NCBI GenBank assembly: GCA_036250225.1
Contig: JAPZLL010000034.1
Span: 229,423-293,422 of the forward strand
DNA length: 64,000 bases
Source of the DNA: Cercophora sp. LCS_1
Lineage: Eukaryota; Ascomycota; Sordariomycetes; Sordariales; Lasiosphaeriaceae
Direction: 5' to 3'
Below the pieces are notes generated by a model, which had not been told where the DNA came from, did not search any database, and saw only the letters and a program-made list of their open reading frames with translations. The first letter of the stretch is position 1, and the number at the start of each line of letters is the position of its first letter. Positions 35,074-47,596 of the stretch are shown here, in pieces. Made by a program: the position numbers and the translations under genes.

Positions 35074-38000
35074 ATGAACTACGGGAAGAAGGACGAGGAT
35101 GCAGACACGGGTCTGGTCAAAATCGACCGGACCCAGGTCTTCCAGGAAGGTAAGCTTTCGCCGCCTTGCTGGGTGCTGCTGGGCGTGTGGGATGCAGCAG
35201 AGACAACTAACAGGCGGTGCGCACAACAGCTCGACTCTTCAACAGCTCCCCGATCCAGCCACGAAGATGCCGCATTCTCCTCACCAAAATTGCCCTCCTC
35301 TTGTACACCGGCGAAAAGTTCCCGACCAATGAAGCAACGACTCTCTTCTTCGGCATCTCGAAGCTCTTCCAGAACAAGGATGCCAGTCTGCGCCAGATGG
35401 TCCACCTCGTCATCAAGGAGCTCGCCAGCTCTGCCGAGGACATTATCATGGTTACGAGCACGATCATGAAGGATACTGGAGGCAGCACGGACATCATCTA
35501 CCGCCCAAATGCTATCCGAGCCCTGTGCCGCATTATTGATGTAGGCGACCCCTGATGGACTTTGGGCTGGGCCCTTGGATATATGTGCGTGATGGGCTGA
35601 GCTGACCCATCCCAGGCCACGACCGTGCAGTCTATCGAGCGAGTGATGAAGACAGCCATTGTCGATAAGAACCCCTCCGTCTCCTCAGCAGCCCTCGTGT
35701 CCTCGTACCATCTCCTCCCGATCGCGAAGGACGTCGTCCGCCGGTGGCAGAGCGAAACCCAGGAGGCGGCAGCCAGTTCCAAATCCTCGGGTGGCTTCTC
35801 TCTTGGCTTTTCATCCTCGGGAAATCTCCCGGTCAACAACTCGACCATGGCCCAGTACCATGCCATTGGGTTGCTGTACCAGATGCGATCGCACGACAGG
35901 ATGGCCCTGGTGAAAATGGTGCAGCAGTTCGGCGCGGCCGGCGCTGTCAAGAACCCCGCTGCAATCGTCATGCTTGTCCGTCTGGCTGCTCAGCTCGCCG
36001 AGGAAGATGCCCAGCTAAGGAAGCCCATGATGACCCTGCTGGACGGTTGGTTGAGGCACAAGAGCGAGATGGTCAACTTTGAAGCGGCCAAGGCCATTTG
36101 CGACATCCGAGACGTCACCGATGCAGAGGTCACACAGGCAGTCCACGTCCTCCAACTGTTCCTGACGTCTCCTCGTGCTGTCACCAAGTTTGCCGCTCTG
36201 CGCATCCTTCACAACTTTGCCTCCTTCAAGCCGCATGCCGTCAACGTCTGCAACCCCGATATTGAACTCCTCATCTCCAACAGCAACCGCTCAATAGCCA
36301 CGTTTGCCATCACCACTCTCTTGAAGACGGGCAACGAGGCTAGCGTCGACCGCCTCATGAAGCAGATCTCGGGCTTCATGTCAGAGATCACGGACGAATT
36401 CAAAATCACCATTGTGGAGGCCATCCGAACCCTCTGCCTCAAATTCCCAAGCAAGCAGGCTGGTATGCTCCAGTTCCTCAGTGGAATCCTCCGCGACGAG
36501 GGTGGCTACGAATTCAAGCGTGCGGTGGTGGAGAGCATGTTCGACCTCATCAAGTTTGTGCCAGACTCCAAGGAGGAGGCTCTGGCGCACTTGTGTGAGT
36601 TCATCGAGGACTGCGAGTTTACAAAGCTCGCCGTCCGCATCCTTCATCTCCTCGGTCTCGAGGGGCCAAAGACCTCTCAACCCACCAAGTATATTCGGTA
36701 CATTTACAACCGCGTTGTGCTGGAAAATGCCATTGTTCGCGCTGCCGCAGTAACGGCCCTCGCCAAGTTTGGCGTCGGACAAAAGGACCCTGAGGTTAAG
36801 CGGAGCGTAGAGGTTCTGCTCACACGATGCTTGGACGATGTTGATGATGAAGTTCGTGATCGTGCTGCTCTTAATCTCAGCCTCATGAAGGAGGAGGACG
36901 AGCTAGCCACACGATTTGTCAAGAATGGTAGGTTGAACAATCTGTTTGCGATATGCTCTACTCACACTGTGTAGATACTATGTTTGCCCTTTCTTTCTTC
37001 GAGCGCGAGCTTGTTCAGTACGTCACCTCGGAAGGCAAGGCAGCCTTTGAGGAGCCGTTTGACATCTCCAAGATCCCTGTCGTCACCCGCGAGCAGGCCG
37101 ATGCCGAGGACAGGACAAAGAAACTTACCGCAACAACGCCATCGCTCAAACCACCTAAGGTCGGCCCGGCCAAGGCGGCTCCCACTGGCGCCGAAGCTGC
37201 GGCTTCTGCCTCGGCGGCCGCGCAAAAGTACGCACAAGAGCTCATGCAAATACCAGAAGTGCGGGAATTTGGCAACGTTCTCAAGTCGTCGCCGGTCGTG
37301 GAGCTCACAGAAGCCGAGACCGAATATGTGGTTGGCGTCGTCAAGCACATCTTCAAGGAGCACATTGTGCTCCAGTATGAGGTCAAGAACACGCTCCCGG
37401 CCACCGTCTTGGAAAACGTCTCGGTCATGGCCACCCCATCCGACGAGGAGGAGCTCGAGGAGGTGTTTATTATTCAGGCGGAGAAGCTTGACACAGATGT
37501 GCCCGGCAAGGTCTACGTTGCCTTCAAGAAGGTCAATGGCGAAGGGTCCCTACCTGTCAGCACGTTTTCCAACGTGCTCAAATTCACCAGCAAGGAGATT
37601 GACCCGACGACCAATGAGCCTGAGGATACCGGCTACGACGATGAATACGAAGTGGCCGAGTTTGACCTCTCTGGCAGCGATTATGTGATCCCAACGTTTG
37701 CAAGCAACTTTGCCCACATCTGGGAGCAGGTCGGTGCCGCTGGGGAAGAAGCGGAGGAGACACTCCAGCTCAGCGGCGTCAAGAGCATAGCAGGTAAGTT
37801 GACTGGCACGTTTGGTGGTAATGGAGAGAATGCTAATGCGCGACTAGATGCAACGGAACTGCTGGCCAAGACGCTCTCATTACAACCTCTGGAGGGCACA
37901 GATGTGCCCGTCAACCAAACGACGCACACTCTCAAGCTTCTGGGCAGGACGGTCAGCGGTGGAAGGGTGGTGGCCAACATCAGGATGGCACATTCCAGCA

Positions 38001-38083
38001 AGTCGGGTGTGACAACAAAGATTACAGTGCGAAGCGAGGAAGAGGGTGTGGCTTCGCTGGTGCTGGGTTCTGTTGCAGAGTGA
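35074..38083 (+). CDS. sec21: Coatomer subunit gamma (SEC21, COPI coat)
   Basis: Five exons (35074-35149, 35230-35540, 35616-36927, 36975-37793, 37848-38083) give 917 residues, normal for gamma-COP. The N-terminal two thirds is the alpha-solenoid adaptin-like trunk (RLFNSSPIQPRRCRILLTKI, RPNAIRALCRIIDATTVQSI). A linker rich in Lys/Ala/Pro follows near residue 600, then the appendage domain (YEVKNTLPATVLENVSVMAT) and C-terminal platform. Gamma-COP is part of the F-subcomplex that coats Golgi-to-ER vesicles and contacts Arf1 and p24 cargo receptors. The last intron (37794-37847, 54 nt, GTAAGT...CTAAT...CTAG) is a multiple of three and open, so simple ORF translation would retain it. The first intron uses the second of two possible AG acceptors, restoring the conserved QEARLFN reading. 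Confidence 0.97.
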
Positions 38084-38876
38084 TGACTTGTGGGTAGATG
38101 GGTTGATGATTGCATGGCGTTTGCTTCTGTTAAACAAAATTCAAGAGGAGTGTGTCGTGTTGGCACCACTTTTCATGGGCTCCGAACAACTCCCGACGAT
38201 TCCCTGCTGGCACTGGGGAGCATCCACTTGGAGCAGGGTTGACGCACGTGCAAAGCGGAGGTGCATACGGATCCGTAGAAACGGCTTGCTTCCGCGGGTG
38301 TTGCCGGTGGGCTCAAGAGAGGGGTTGACAGAGAAAATCGAAGGGTCAGATGAAGCCATGAACACCAAAATGTCCACAGTGTTGTACGTGTAATGCACCC
38401 TAAAACTCGATCGAAGCTATTCGCTTCCAGAATTCCGGGCCAGAGCCAAACAGCTAAATTGGACGAACGGAAAGTCCAGGTGTTCACCGCTGAACAGGGT
38501 GGAGCCAAGACTTTGGAGACGGGCAATGACGTGGTTGGCTCTTGCGTTCTCGGAGGCCCCTGTCACCAGACGCGATCCGCAGACCCATCGCCAGAAAGCG
38601 GCTTCAAAAATTTACCGCCCTACCGCCCACTGATCCACCCTCTCTTGTCCCTATCTAGGCGTCCCCTCCCTTTTTCCCCTCCTACGGTTTTGTCCTTTGG
38701 TCGTCGCTTTTAGTCCCTCGTTCCTAAACCCGAGTCCTGACGATCCCCATTCTCCTCAGCTCCCCGCTGCGACGCGTCGTGAGGCGTGTCTGTAAACCTC
38801 CTCCGCCAAAAATCGCGACAGTCAATTGCGATCGCAACCCTATCTCTCCGGTTCGCGAGACTACACCACCGGCGCC
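38084..38876. other. Spacer and promoter of the phosphotransferase gene
   Basis: About 790 bases between tandem genes. The part at 38635-38700 is strongly pyrimidine-rich, which suggests a transcription start region about 200 bases before the ATG. Confidence 0.4.
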
Positions 38877-40229
38877 ATGGTTTACGTACGGCAGGAGTAC
38901 CTGCCCAACCTCAAGCAGTACAAGTACTCGTCGGTCGATCGCTCACTGGTGTCCAAATATGTTCTCAAGCCATTCTACACCAATGTCGTCATAAAATGCT
39001 TCCCGATGAGCATGGCGCCGAACCTCATCACCCTAACCGGCTTTATGTTCGTCGTCGCCAACTTCCTGACACTGCTTTGGTACAACCCGACACTCGATCA
39101 GGACTGTCCTCCATGGGTTTACTACAGCTGGGCCGCTGGCCTGTTCCTCTACCAGACTTTTGATGCCGTTGATGGCACCCAGGCGTATGTCCTCACCCTA
39201 TCCCCTCACTTTTGCTGAGGAAGCGCATGTGACTGACCCTGCTGCATGTCTCACAGTCGCCGCACCCGGCAGTCCGGTCCCCTTGGAGAGCTCTTTGATC
39301 ACGGAGTCGACGCCCTCAACACATCGCTCGAAGTCTTGCTCTTTGCCGGATCGCAAAACATGGGCCAGGGCTGGAAGACGGTTGCGACTCTCTTTGCCAG
39401 TCTGATGACATTCTATGTGCAGACGTGGGACGAGTACCACACCAAGACCCTGACTCTCGGCATCGTCAACGGCCCCGTCGAGGGAATCCTCATTCTGGTT
39501 GGCGTTTATGCCCTGACTGGGTACTATGGCGGAGGCCACATCTGGCAGCAATCGCTCTTGTCGACCTTTGGCGTCCCCCAGACCCTTTTCTCCGGCGCCG
39601 TTACCGTCCCCGATTTCTTCTACAACCTCAGTTTCACCGAGTGGTACATGGTCCAGGGTACCATCATGCTGGTGCTCAACACCCTCGAGTCTGCCAAGAA
39701 CGTGATCGAGGCGCGCCGAGCCCGTGGCGACCGCAGCCGCTACGCCCTGGTTGGACTTGCCCCATTCTTCATCACCTGGGCCTTCATGGTTGCCTACCTC
39801 TGGCTGCAGCCGAACATTCTCCACTGTCATCTCGTACCCTTCGTCCTCTTCGCCGGCATTGTCAATGCCTACAGCGTGGGACAGATGATCACAGCCCATC
39901 TCGTCAAGCTCGAGTTCCCCTACTGGAACGTCATCGTCGTACCTCTCTCCCTGGGCGTCATCGACTCGCTCGGTCCCGTCCTGCAGGCGCACAGCCCTAC
40001 TCCGTGGCTCGGCTGGCCCTCGGCGCTTGGTGATGGCGTTTATCAGGTGGCTTTCATGTTCTGCATGTTGGGTATGGCCATTGGCGTACACGGAAGCTTC
40101 GTCGCCGACGTCATTGTTACCATCTGCGATTATCTTGACATCTGGTGCCTGACAATCAAACACCCGTACGTGGAGGGCAAGGATGATCCGAATGCGTCGA
40201 AACAGCTTAACGGGAAGAAGACGCAGTGA
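38877..40229 (+). CDS. CDP-choline/ethanolamine:diacylglycerol phosphotransferase
   Basis: Two exons (38877-39184 and 39257-40229) give 426 residues. This ER/Golgi enzyme transfers phosphocholine or phosphoethanolamine from CDP to diacylglycerol, the last step of the Kennedy pathway. The CDP-alcohol phosphotransferase signature DG-x2-AR-x8-G-x3-D-x3-D is complete: D99, G100, A103, R104, G113, D117, D121. The intron splits the AR codon, so the motif is only visible after splicing. At least seven hydrophobic spans follow (for example LVPFVLFAGIVNAYSVGQMI and VIVVPLSLGVIDSLGPVL). Sequence alone cannot decide between choline (Cpt1) and ethanolamine (Ept1) preference; many moulds have one dual enzyme. 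The leader contains a CT-rich block. Confidence 0.95.
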
Positions 40230-41461
40230 TTCAGGATGGCGGAGAGCTTTCAACGAAGCGGGTTTCCTATTTTGAGCGTTTCTTGTTCCTTCTTCAGCGT
40301 TCGCCAGCCTCGCGCACGAGTGTGTTTGTATCCAACAAGTCCACATGTGATACCTTTTATAATTGGGTTAGAAGTGGGATCGGGGTCTGGACGACCAGGC
40401 GCGGATATACACGGATGGAAAGGCATGTCAGGAGTTTGCGGGCACGGGTATGAGATGAAGAGCGGTGACAACCCGAGAGATACCAGGTAGTGAGATGATC
40501 GGGAGGCTTGTTTCCTTTTCCTTCATGATACCAACTAATTAGCACGGGATATGAAACACAAATCTTCGATACAGTGCTGGATATGTCGGCCCCTATTAGA
40601 GAGCACCAAGCAGTGACAACATGTTTACCCTGATGAGTCTTGATGTATACTGGTCGCTTGTAGCCGGCGATTTTAAGAAGCCAGGGCAGTTCACTAGCTA
40701 TTGTCAATTCAGTCAATCTACTCAACCCGGCATCAAAAAGCAAGTAGCCAGAATCGCAAAGCTAAACATTCTGCTATGTACTAGCATCCCTCGTCTCCAA
40801 AACACCACGACGGCCCTCTTACCACACACGCCTCACCACGCCGCGTCCCACTTTCTCCCCGGCCCAAACCACAAACGAACGCCCACAACAAGTTTCCCAA
40901 TGTGAAAAAGGGAAGAAGAGGTCCTTACGCCCCGTCCAGAGATATATCAACATCTGCACGGAGCCAAAAAAAAATCGAAGTGGAAGCAGAGTGAAGCTGA
41001 GCAGTGTATGCTGCGCGACGCAGCGGGTAAGCAAGCCACCCGGACCCGCGCCGTCGGAACGAGACGCGAGGTCAGGATCTCTGCTTGTGCAAACGCTCCC
41101 AGCATTGCGGTTGGTGGGTTGCTTCCGCCCGTTTTAGCCGTTCTCTCGGGGCGGGCTGCAAGCCGCAGTGCCCAGGACACCGACTCTGTATCGCATAGAA
41201 GTCTTCCCGTCTTCCGTTTCTTGTTCCTTTTCGTGGTTTATCGAAGACAAGATGTTTTAAGACCAAGTCGGGATACCCTGAATGCCCGATAGAATTCCCC
41301 ATCATAACGCCGTTGAGAGACCACAAATCAATCTGCCCAAAACTCGATCAAGTATTCAAACATGGTGACTCCAAGGTTGGCATGTTGTCCAAGCCGAAGA
41401 CGAGCCTGGGGCTCTAGACAACTAGGACTCGTTCTGTGATGCACGTCTCCGCAAGGCGCCG
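40230..41461. other. Convergent 3' region
   Basis: About 1.2 kb between the phosphotransferase and bZIP genes, which converge here. Short frames only; no tRNA promoter boxes or conserved domains were seen. Confidence 0.45.
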
Positions 41462-42676
41462 CTAAAGTAACTCGTCGCTGCCGCTGGCGACGCTCTGCTC
41501 AATAGCTTCGAGGATTGCTCGTTCTTCGAAAACCGGGCCCTGTCCATCACACTTGGCTTGCGATTTGAGGCGGTCGCTAACGTCGGCGATATCCACGAGC
41601 CCGCGCTTGAAGAGGTCGTGGTTGATGATCAAATCCCACGTCGCGCCAGCCGCGAGCAAACGCTCGCCGTCGTCGCTCGTCACGATTCGGTGACTCGGCG
41701 TCTTGTTTGAATGGCCCTGCAGGACGTTGGAGTAAAAGTCGGTCGGGTTGTACTCTAATGGCCCCGTTGTCGTGGGACCGTTGGCTCTGGGTGACCCGCC
41801 ACCGGCCATCGATGTCGCTCGGAGGATTTCATTCTCGGTGCTCATTTTCTGCAGGTCCCTCTTCAGCTTTTCGTTTTCCGACACCGTCTGCTGTTGGGCA
41901 TGTTCCAACTGCTGCAGACGGCTCTCGAGATCCCTGACGTGACGCTCCTTGCGCTCGCGGAATGCTCGTTGTCTGCGCCACGATGTGTTAGTATCCGCGG
42001 GACGACAGATACAAGCGGAAGCACGGAATGGTGATTGACATACGCTGCACGATTCTGGGCTTTCCGCCGCGACTGGGCAGGGGTCAGCTCATCCTCCTCC
42101 GAGTTGGACCCTTGCCTGCGCGACTGCTCCTCAGACTCGGCTTTTGTGACAGCGACAGCGTCGGCTGCGGGGTGTGGCTGCCGAGCAGCACCGTTGATGG
42201 GTTGCACAGCAGGGACAGCGGCGGGGTGTTGGCCTGGCGGTGTTGGTGGGCCGGGGAAGGCTTGCTGCGCGTTGAACTGCACGTAGTTGTCGAAGTTTTG
42301 GAAGGGCTCGTGGGGCATGCCATTGGGGAACTGCTCGTAGACCTCCTGAGTAATGATTGTGTAAGCTTCTCAAACGCAGGAGGAACCCAACGCTACTGCT
42401 TGCTAAGACGTTGCAAATGCGGAGATTGGTGCGAGAGGGGCCCCAATTGCGAGCCGCGAGAGATCCCGCCGCTGCTGTATAACTCAAGCATGTCCCTCTC
42501 CAGCAACGATTCCCTCGTCCCCCCGCAACAAACTCCCGGGCGAGACGTACCGGTGGTGATGTGGTATTGAAGTCCTCCGAAGCAACCGAGTTGGAGTGCG
42601 ACGGCGTGAGCGGCGTTATCCCGATGAACGGGTAGGGCTGAGCGCCCGGAAAGTACGATGTGTGCGTAAAGTCCAT
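41462..42676 (-). CDS. Yap/KapC-like bZIP transcription factor
   Basis: Three exons (42676-42551, 42345-42044, 41972-41462) give 312 residues. The N terminus is aromatic and proline-rich (FPGAQPYPFIGITPLTPSHS). The basic region starts near residue 133: QSRRKAQNRAAQRAFRERKE, with the N-x2-A-Q-x2-F-R signature of the Pap1/Yap1 class rather than the Gcn4 class. A leucine zipper follows to about 195 (LESRLQQLEHAQQQTVSENE). The C-terminal domain contains SHRIVTSDDGERLLAAGATW and a single Cys in AKCDGQGPVFEE, resembling the fungal KapC subgroup rather than Yap1, which has two Cys-rich domains. Such factors control stress responses and in some moulds secondary metabolism. An intron splits the basic region after QNRAA. 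The target genes cannot be read from the sequence. Confidence 0.88.
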
Positions 42677-45580
42677 GGCGCAGCTCTGCTTTTGGCTCGT
42701 TGTCCAATTGATGTGGTGAGAAAGCGCCCGTCCAAACTCGCCTCTTCGCAATGTCGGGTGGGTCGACTATCGCAGACAATGCTCAGGACAAGGGCAAAGG
42801 AGCGGAAGACGAGGGAGGGGAAACTCCAACAAGATTAATGGGAGTGAGGGGAGCAGGGACCAGCAGGCGTGAGCAAAGAACGGAGGAGTGGAGCCCGACA
42901 CCAGGTTATAATGCTTCAACCACAGAGGGGTCGACCAGTCGAGAAGGTGGCTTTGCTCTGGTGCGTGCCGCGTGGTCGGGAATGGGGGCCATCTCCTGCG
43001 TCGGGCCTGAGTGATCTAAAATCCTCTCTGCGAGGGATGTTGCAAGACGCAGCCCCTTGGTCAACCGTCACATCCCGGGGGCACATGCGCCTTGAGCTTT
43101 CTCGGACCAGCTCACTCCCACCACGACACAGAATCGCAAATCCTGTCGATTGACACGGAGCATTGAGAGTCGCAAGCATCCTGTGGATATGGGCAGCCCA
43201 GGCCGACAAAGTATTCTTTGGGACCAAAACCGATGGGTTGACTGCGTCAACCAAGGTACCGTGACGTGCCAGCGAAACCGTGCTCCGCGAGACTTGAACG
43301 GCTGCCGGTACCGAGAAAGAGTGTGAGGGCATGAGCACTCGCGCATCTCGTAACATCAGCAAACCAGGCCCAGCCAGTTGTTGAAGGCGTCACCCATGGT
43401 TAGAGTTGTGCTGTGAGGGCGCCAAATAGACGCAGCGCTGATGGACGGTGAGCGGGAGGACCCACTGTGGTACAGCAGGCGCTCAACGCTTTTGTTCCTG
43501 CACCCCACATAAAATGAGATGTGACAGTGGCATGAACAACAAGTGTCAAAACACCACAGGTCGTCGGTCTTTTTGTCATCTAACACGTTATCCAAACTAT
43601 GCTGTTTCCGTCCCCCTTTTCCGGCAGTGGTGAAGCCTTTGGGTCGCACCACTGTTGACTCGCCCACGTTCTGTGAAACGGCGATGAGGTCGAGTTGACG
43701 GTTTCTGCCAACATTCGCGGCTCAATAATAGCCTCAATATGCGGCGACTTCCTTGGTATGGGAGCAAGGGTATCACCCATCACGAGTGGTTCAGATCCGT
43801 CCAGTGATCCCCGCGTGCAGCCGGGCCGTCAGTGAAGGGCCGCAAATCTGCAAAGTTCCTGTTGTCGAACCTTGACCTGCTGAAGCGGGGAAACCCAGCC
43901 ACAACACCACCAAGAACAACGGGCAAGGCGATGTTGTTTTTCTCTGGATGCCTCAAACAAGCTCCTCTTTTCCAGACCAGAATGGGTATATCCTGCGAAA
44001 CGGTCGGATCGAGCATGATGGTTTCGGCGGCGCTCCTGCTATAGTACTGCAAGGAACCCGGGGATCATCATCTCTGTGCAATAGCCCATGGTCGAGAGCT
44101 TGACACACATTTCCAAACCGTGAACTAGTTGAGCTCTTGCAACCGTCCAACCTTTCCTTCGAGGAAGGCGGGGCGAATCTCACCGCATCAAAGGGCGGAA
44201 CCGGACACAGTAGACTCAAGCCAAGACATCAGCCGGGACAGCATTCGGCGCTAATTCTGCACAAGAATTGTCTACGCCTGGGAGGGCTGAATCGTCTCTT
44301 GTTTGGTCGCGTGTAAGTGGTGTGGCCCGAAGGTGGTTCGCTATCTACATGACGGAGGCCTGAGCACAGAGCGGCAGCGAATCGGGACGCTGCCCAAGCT
44401 GCCCTTTTAACGACATAGGTTCTCTATCCCAGGCACAGTTGACTGAGGAGCCAGCGGGTGCCGGCCTGGTCCGGACAAGCTCTCAACTCTTCGATCTGCC
44501 AGAAGGAGTTCTTCACGTTTGCATCCCGCGAGCTGACAAACATGGTAACAAAAATGGAAGCAACTTACATATCCTGCAGTGCAGATGCTAGCAGCAGTCG
44601 AGGTAATTTGCTAACCACTTTAGGCTGGTGTCTGGTGGTCTCCTTGTCTCGCACGTTTGACTCCACAAGAAGGCAGAACGGTCCCGTTTCTGGGGCAGAC
44701 ATAAGGCAGACTAGGCGACTGCCGACATATCGATATGGAAAACGTCTGTCTTCATACGGTTTTGTTGTCAAAGTTGTCGGCTTACACACTCCGCTTGTCT
44801 TATGCACTGGGACATCGTTTCGAGCAATCTGTTCCCTCGCTGAGATATGAGCACTCGGAGCCTGAACCGCTTGCCTGGTGCTCGTTGCCTGCACCCCAGG
44901 ACAACGCTTCAGCTCCAAGGGCTTTCGTTCGTGCCCTTGAAGCATCACGATGTGATGAAACGGGTATGTTCGGATTGCACCGATGCCCCAACACGGGTTT
45001 GGAAGACACGAGAGTTGGGATCTGTAGCTTCGATATAGACGAAGCCCTGGGGACGACAGCATGTTTGCCGAATACACAGCGGTATGGCTGCCATTGATGG
45101 TCTACCAGCCAGGCTGACACGAGTTGCTTGTTGGGAACGAGAGATGGAAGGCAGCGTCAAGAGCAAGGCAAGAAATGCCACAACAAAATAGATAGAACTA
45201 GATAGAACTAGATAGAACGTGTTTGGGAAGCTCGAGGTCTCAGCCATCCAACACAAATATTTCGTTCCGTGCGCGTCGGACGACAAAGAGGAAGGAGCGC
45301 CTCAGTTGAAGCAAGGAGGGCGCCCGAGGTCAAGACGCGGTCTCAAGACTACTTTTTTCCCCAACACTTCAACAGTTGACCGCAAGACAAACTATCTCGG
45401 CCTTGGTTTTCCCCAACGGCCATACGGCTCCTTCCCCATTTACGCACCAGTGTTAACTCTTTCTTCCTGGTTGTTTGCGTTGACCCGAAATCTTTCCTCG
45501 AGCAAGTTGACCTACTACTGCCAAATTTCACCCACGACACCAACAAGCAGGGGCGGTTTGTCGCCCTTTCCTCGAACAAA
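42677..45580. other. Long divergent intergenic region (2.9 kb)
   Basis: The interval lies between the bZIP gene (minus) and the 581-residue protein gene (plus). Only short overlapping frames are found and none carries a domain. A minor tandem repeat (AGATAGAACT, three units) is at 45190-45218. The length suggests extensive regulatory sequence or decayed genes. Confidence 0.45.
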
Positions 45581-47596
45581 ATGTTCCGCGGCAACTATCC
45601 CAACTCTTTTTCCGAGGCTCTCAGTGAATCCGAGGAGGAATTGACCTCGAAGCCAAAGGGCATGTTCATCATTGCGGCCCCGCGATCAGGTAAGATAACC
45701 AACTTTCTTGAACTACATTGCCGCTTTCCCGACATCCCATCCCAAGGGATCGCCGCGTCCCTTCTTCTTGCCATGCAAGAATTTCCCAAGAAATAGGAGC
45801 ATTCGATGATGTTGCGGGCACTTGCCCTGCGCGGAAACACCGAGGTGCTACTGCGCGTGGGTGGCTGCCACCACCATTCGTCACCTCGTGTGTATCCTTC
45901 CTTCAACGCCAACTTCCAACCTCTTGAGCCAAGTGCAACCATTATATAAGGACCAATAGGTGTCGTTTACTCCGATTCTGACCTGCTTCCAGCCTCACCC
46001 GCCCCCTCGGAGCAACTCAAGCAACCGACGTATACGACTGTTGGTTCCATCTACAATCCCGATGCAGCGGTACCACTGCAGCCCCCGACTCGACGTCCAA
46101 GAAACCGTCGGTACGCACCAACCCTCTTTTCACCCGCCGGGGACGCTCTGTTCGGGTTGCCCGGTTCAATCCTGTTGGGGTTCTCAGCGAGAGACAGAGT
46201 TCAGGACTCGCCGCCACCAATTCCACTGCCACACTATTCTCCACTTCAACAAAACTACGATCGTGCTGTCAGCCCCGGAACTGAACAAGAGGAACCCCCC
46301 AGCTACAAAATAGGAATGTCGGTTCCGACGATTCGGTCTGGCAACCTCCCTGCTCGCACTTTGGGCCCAGCATTCAGTCTTAGCACGGCCGAAAAGTCAA
46401 ACCTCACGGCACTTGGAGACAGCGACAGCGCGGCATCTGAGGATACATTGGCTACATCTCGGATCACTGTCAAAGGTCTGACCAACCTAGCTTCGTACCC
46501 CAACCCAATGCAGAAGGCGGCCCAGAACACACTTGCCAGAGCCAGGACTGTCAATCTTACATTGGGCCGGTCTGCCACCCCCTCCTCTGTTCACACAGCC
46601 TCCGACTTTGGCAAGGAGCGTGTCACGAGCACGCCGCCGGTTGCAACCGGAACACCACGGCCTTTGACAGCAGGCCCCCCGGGTCAGCGTCAGTTCAAGC
46701 CCTCAACCTTGGACACCAGCCTCCGCACCGGAACCTTTGAAGGAGCCTTGGATCTGAGTTCCTCAGTTACAAACGAAACCATCCAGCCTTCCCTGCCTTC
46801 CTTCGGCAACCAGGCTGAGAGGGACGGACTTACACTCAAACCCCACAGAGTGTTTTCTGACGACCATCTCAGTCAGGTCGGAAGGATTGACCCCTCGACA
46901 ACCGGCCTTCAACTCCCCCTGGAGCATCGACCGGCTGCTCCGTACAGCGGGTTTGGACAGATCCCCTACGACTGGAATACCAGAGCGACCATGATGTCAC
47001 CCGTTCCGTACATGGAGGTGCCGATTCGGGATACACTGCCTGAGCATAGAATCAGCGAGTACTACCCCTGGGGCCTTCCCCGCGACTATGCGGGCAAAAC
47101 CTCGCGCTTGGACGAGAGCTCGTGTTACGATTCACCACGTCCGCCGCTTGGACCTGCCGAGGAGATGGCCGCCGAGCAGAAACGCAGACTCAACCAAAGG
47201 TTCTACTCCGGGACAAGAGTTCCGGCCAGAGATGTTCCCCAAATGGCTCGCGAGCATGATGATCACTCTCCGAAGAAGAATATTGGCGTTATTGGCGAAG
47301 GACGAGATCGATTCAAGGCATCCCAATTGGACGGAGCCCCCGTGCTTAGCGTCGAAGAAGCCATTCGGATGGACGGTCCTCTTCTCGCGGAGCCTCTCTT
47401 GAACATGACCCTTGCAACCCTCCTCAGGCACAGGGACGGCCATAGAATGTCTGACCCAAAGCCCAACTACCGGGAAGCCGATCCGGCCTGGATTGATGGC
47501 AGCGCCGATGGAAACAAGAGCTTTTTCGACGTACCCAGGGTTGATAAGAAGAAGAGGTTGGTCAGGTGGGCTCACCGTAACTACTGGGCGGTATGA
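45581..47596 (+). CDS. Hypothetical protein, unrecognised
   Basis: Two exons (45581-45689 and 45960-47596) join to 581 residues; the 270-nt intron has a GTAAGA donor and a CAATAG acceptor and splits a Gly codon. The protein is polar and mostly disordered, rich in Pro, Ser, Thr and Arg. No membrane segment, signal peptide or coiled coil is visible. Conserved-looking segments are the N terminus (MFRGNYPNSFSEALSESEEE), the block YAPTLFSPAGDALFGLPGSI near residue 85 and the C-terminal 110 residues (VLSVEEAIRMDGPLLAEPLL to RWAHRNYWAV). Exon 2 is clearly coding from composition. Exon 1 is less certain, because a TATA-like box (TATATAAG, about 45941-45948) lies inside the proposed intron just before exon 2; a shorter transcript is possible. 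Function unknown. Confidence 0.65.

Noticed and set aside
39198..40346. 382-residue open frame opposite the phosphotransferase
   Set aside because: Shadow frame caused by codon bias of the real gene, whose CDP-alcohol motif is complete on the plus strand.
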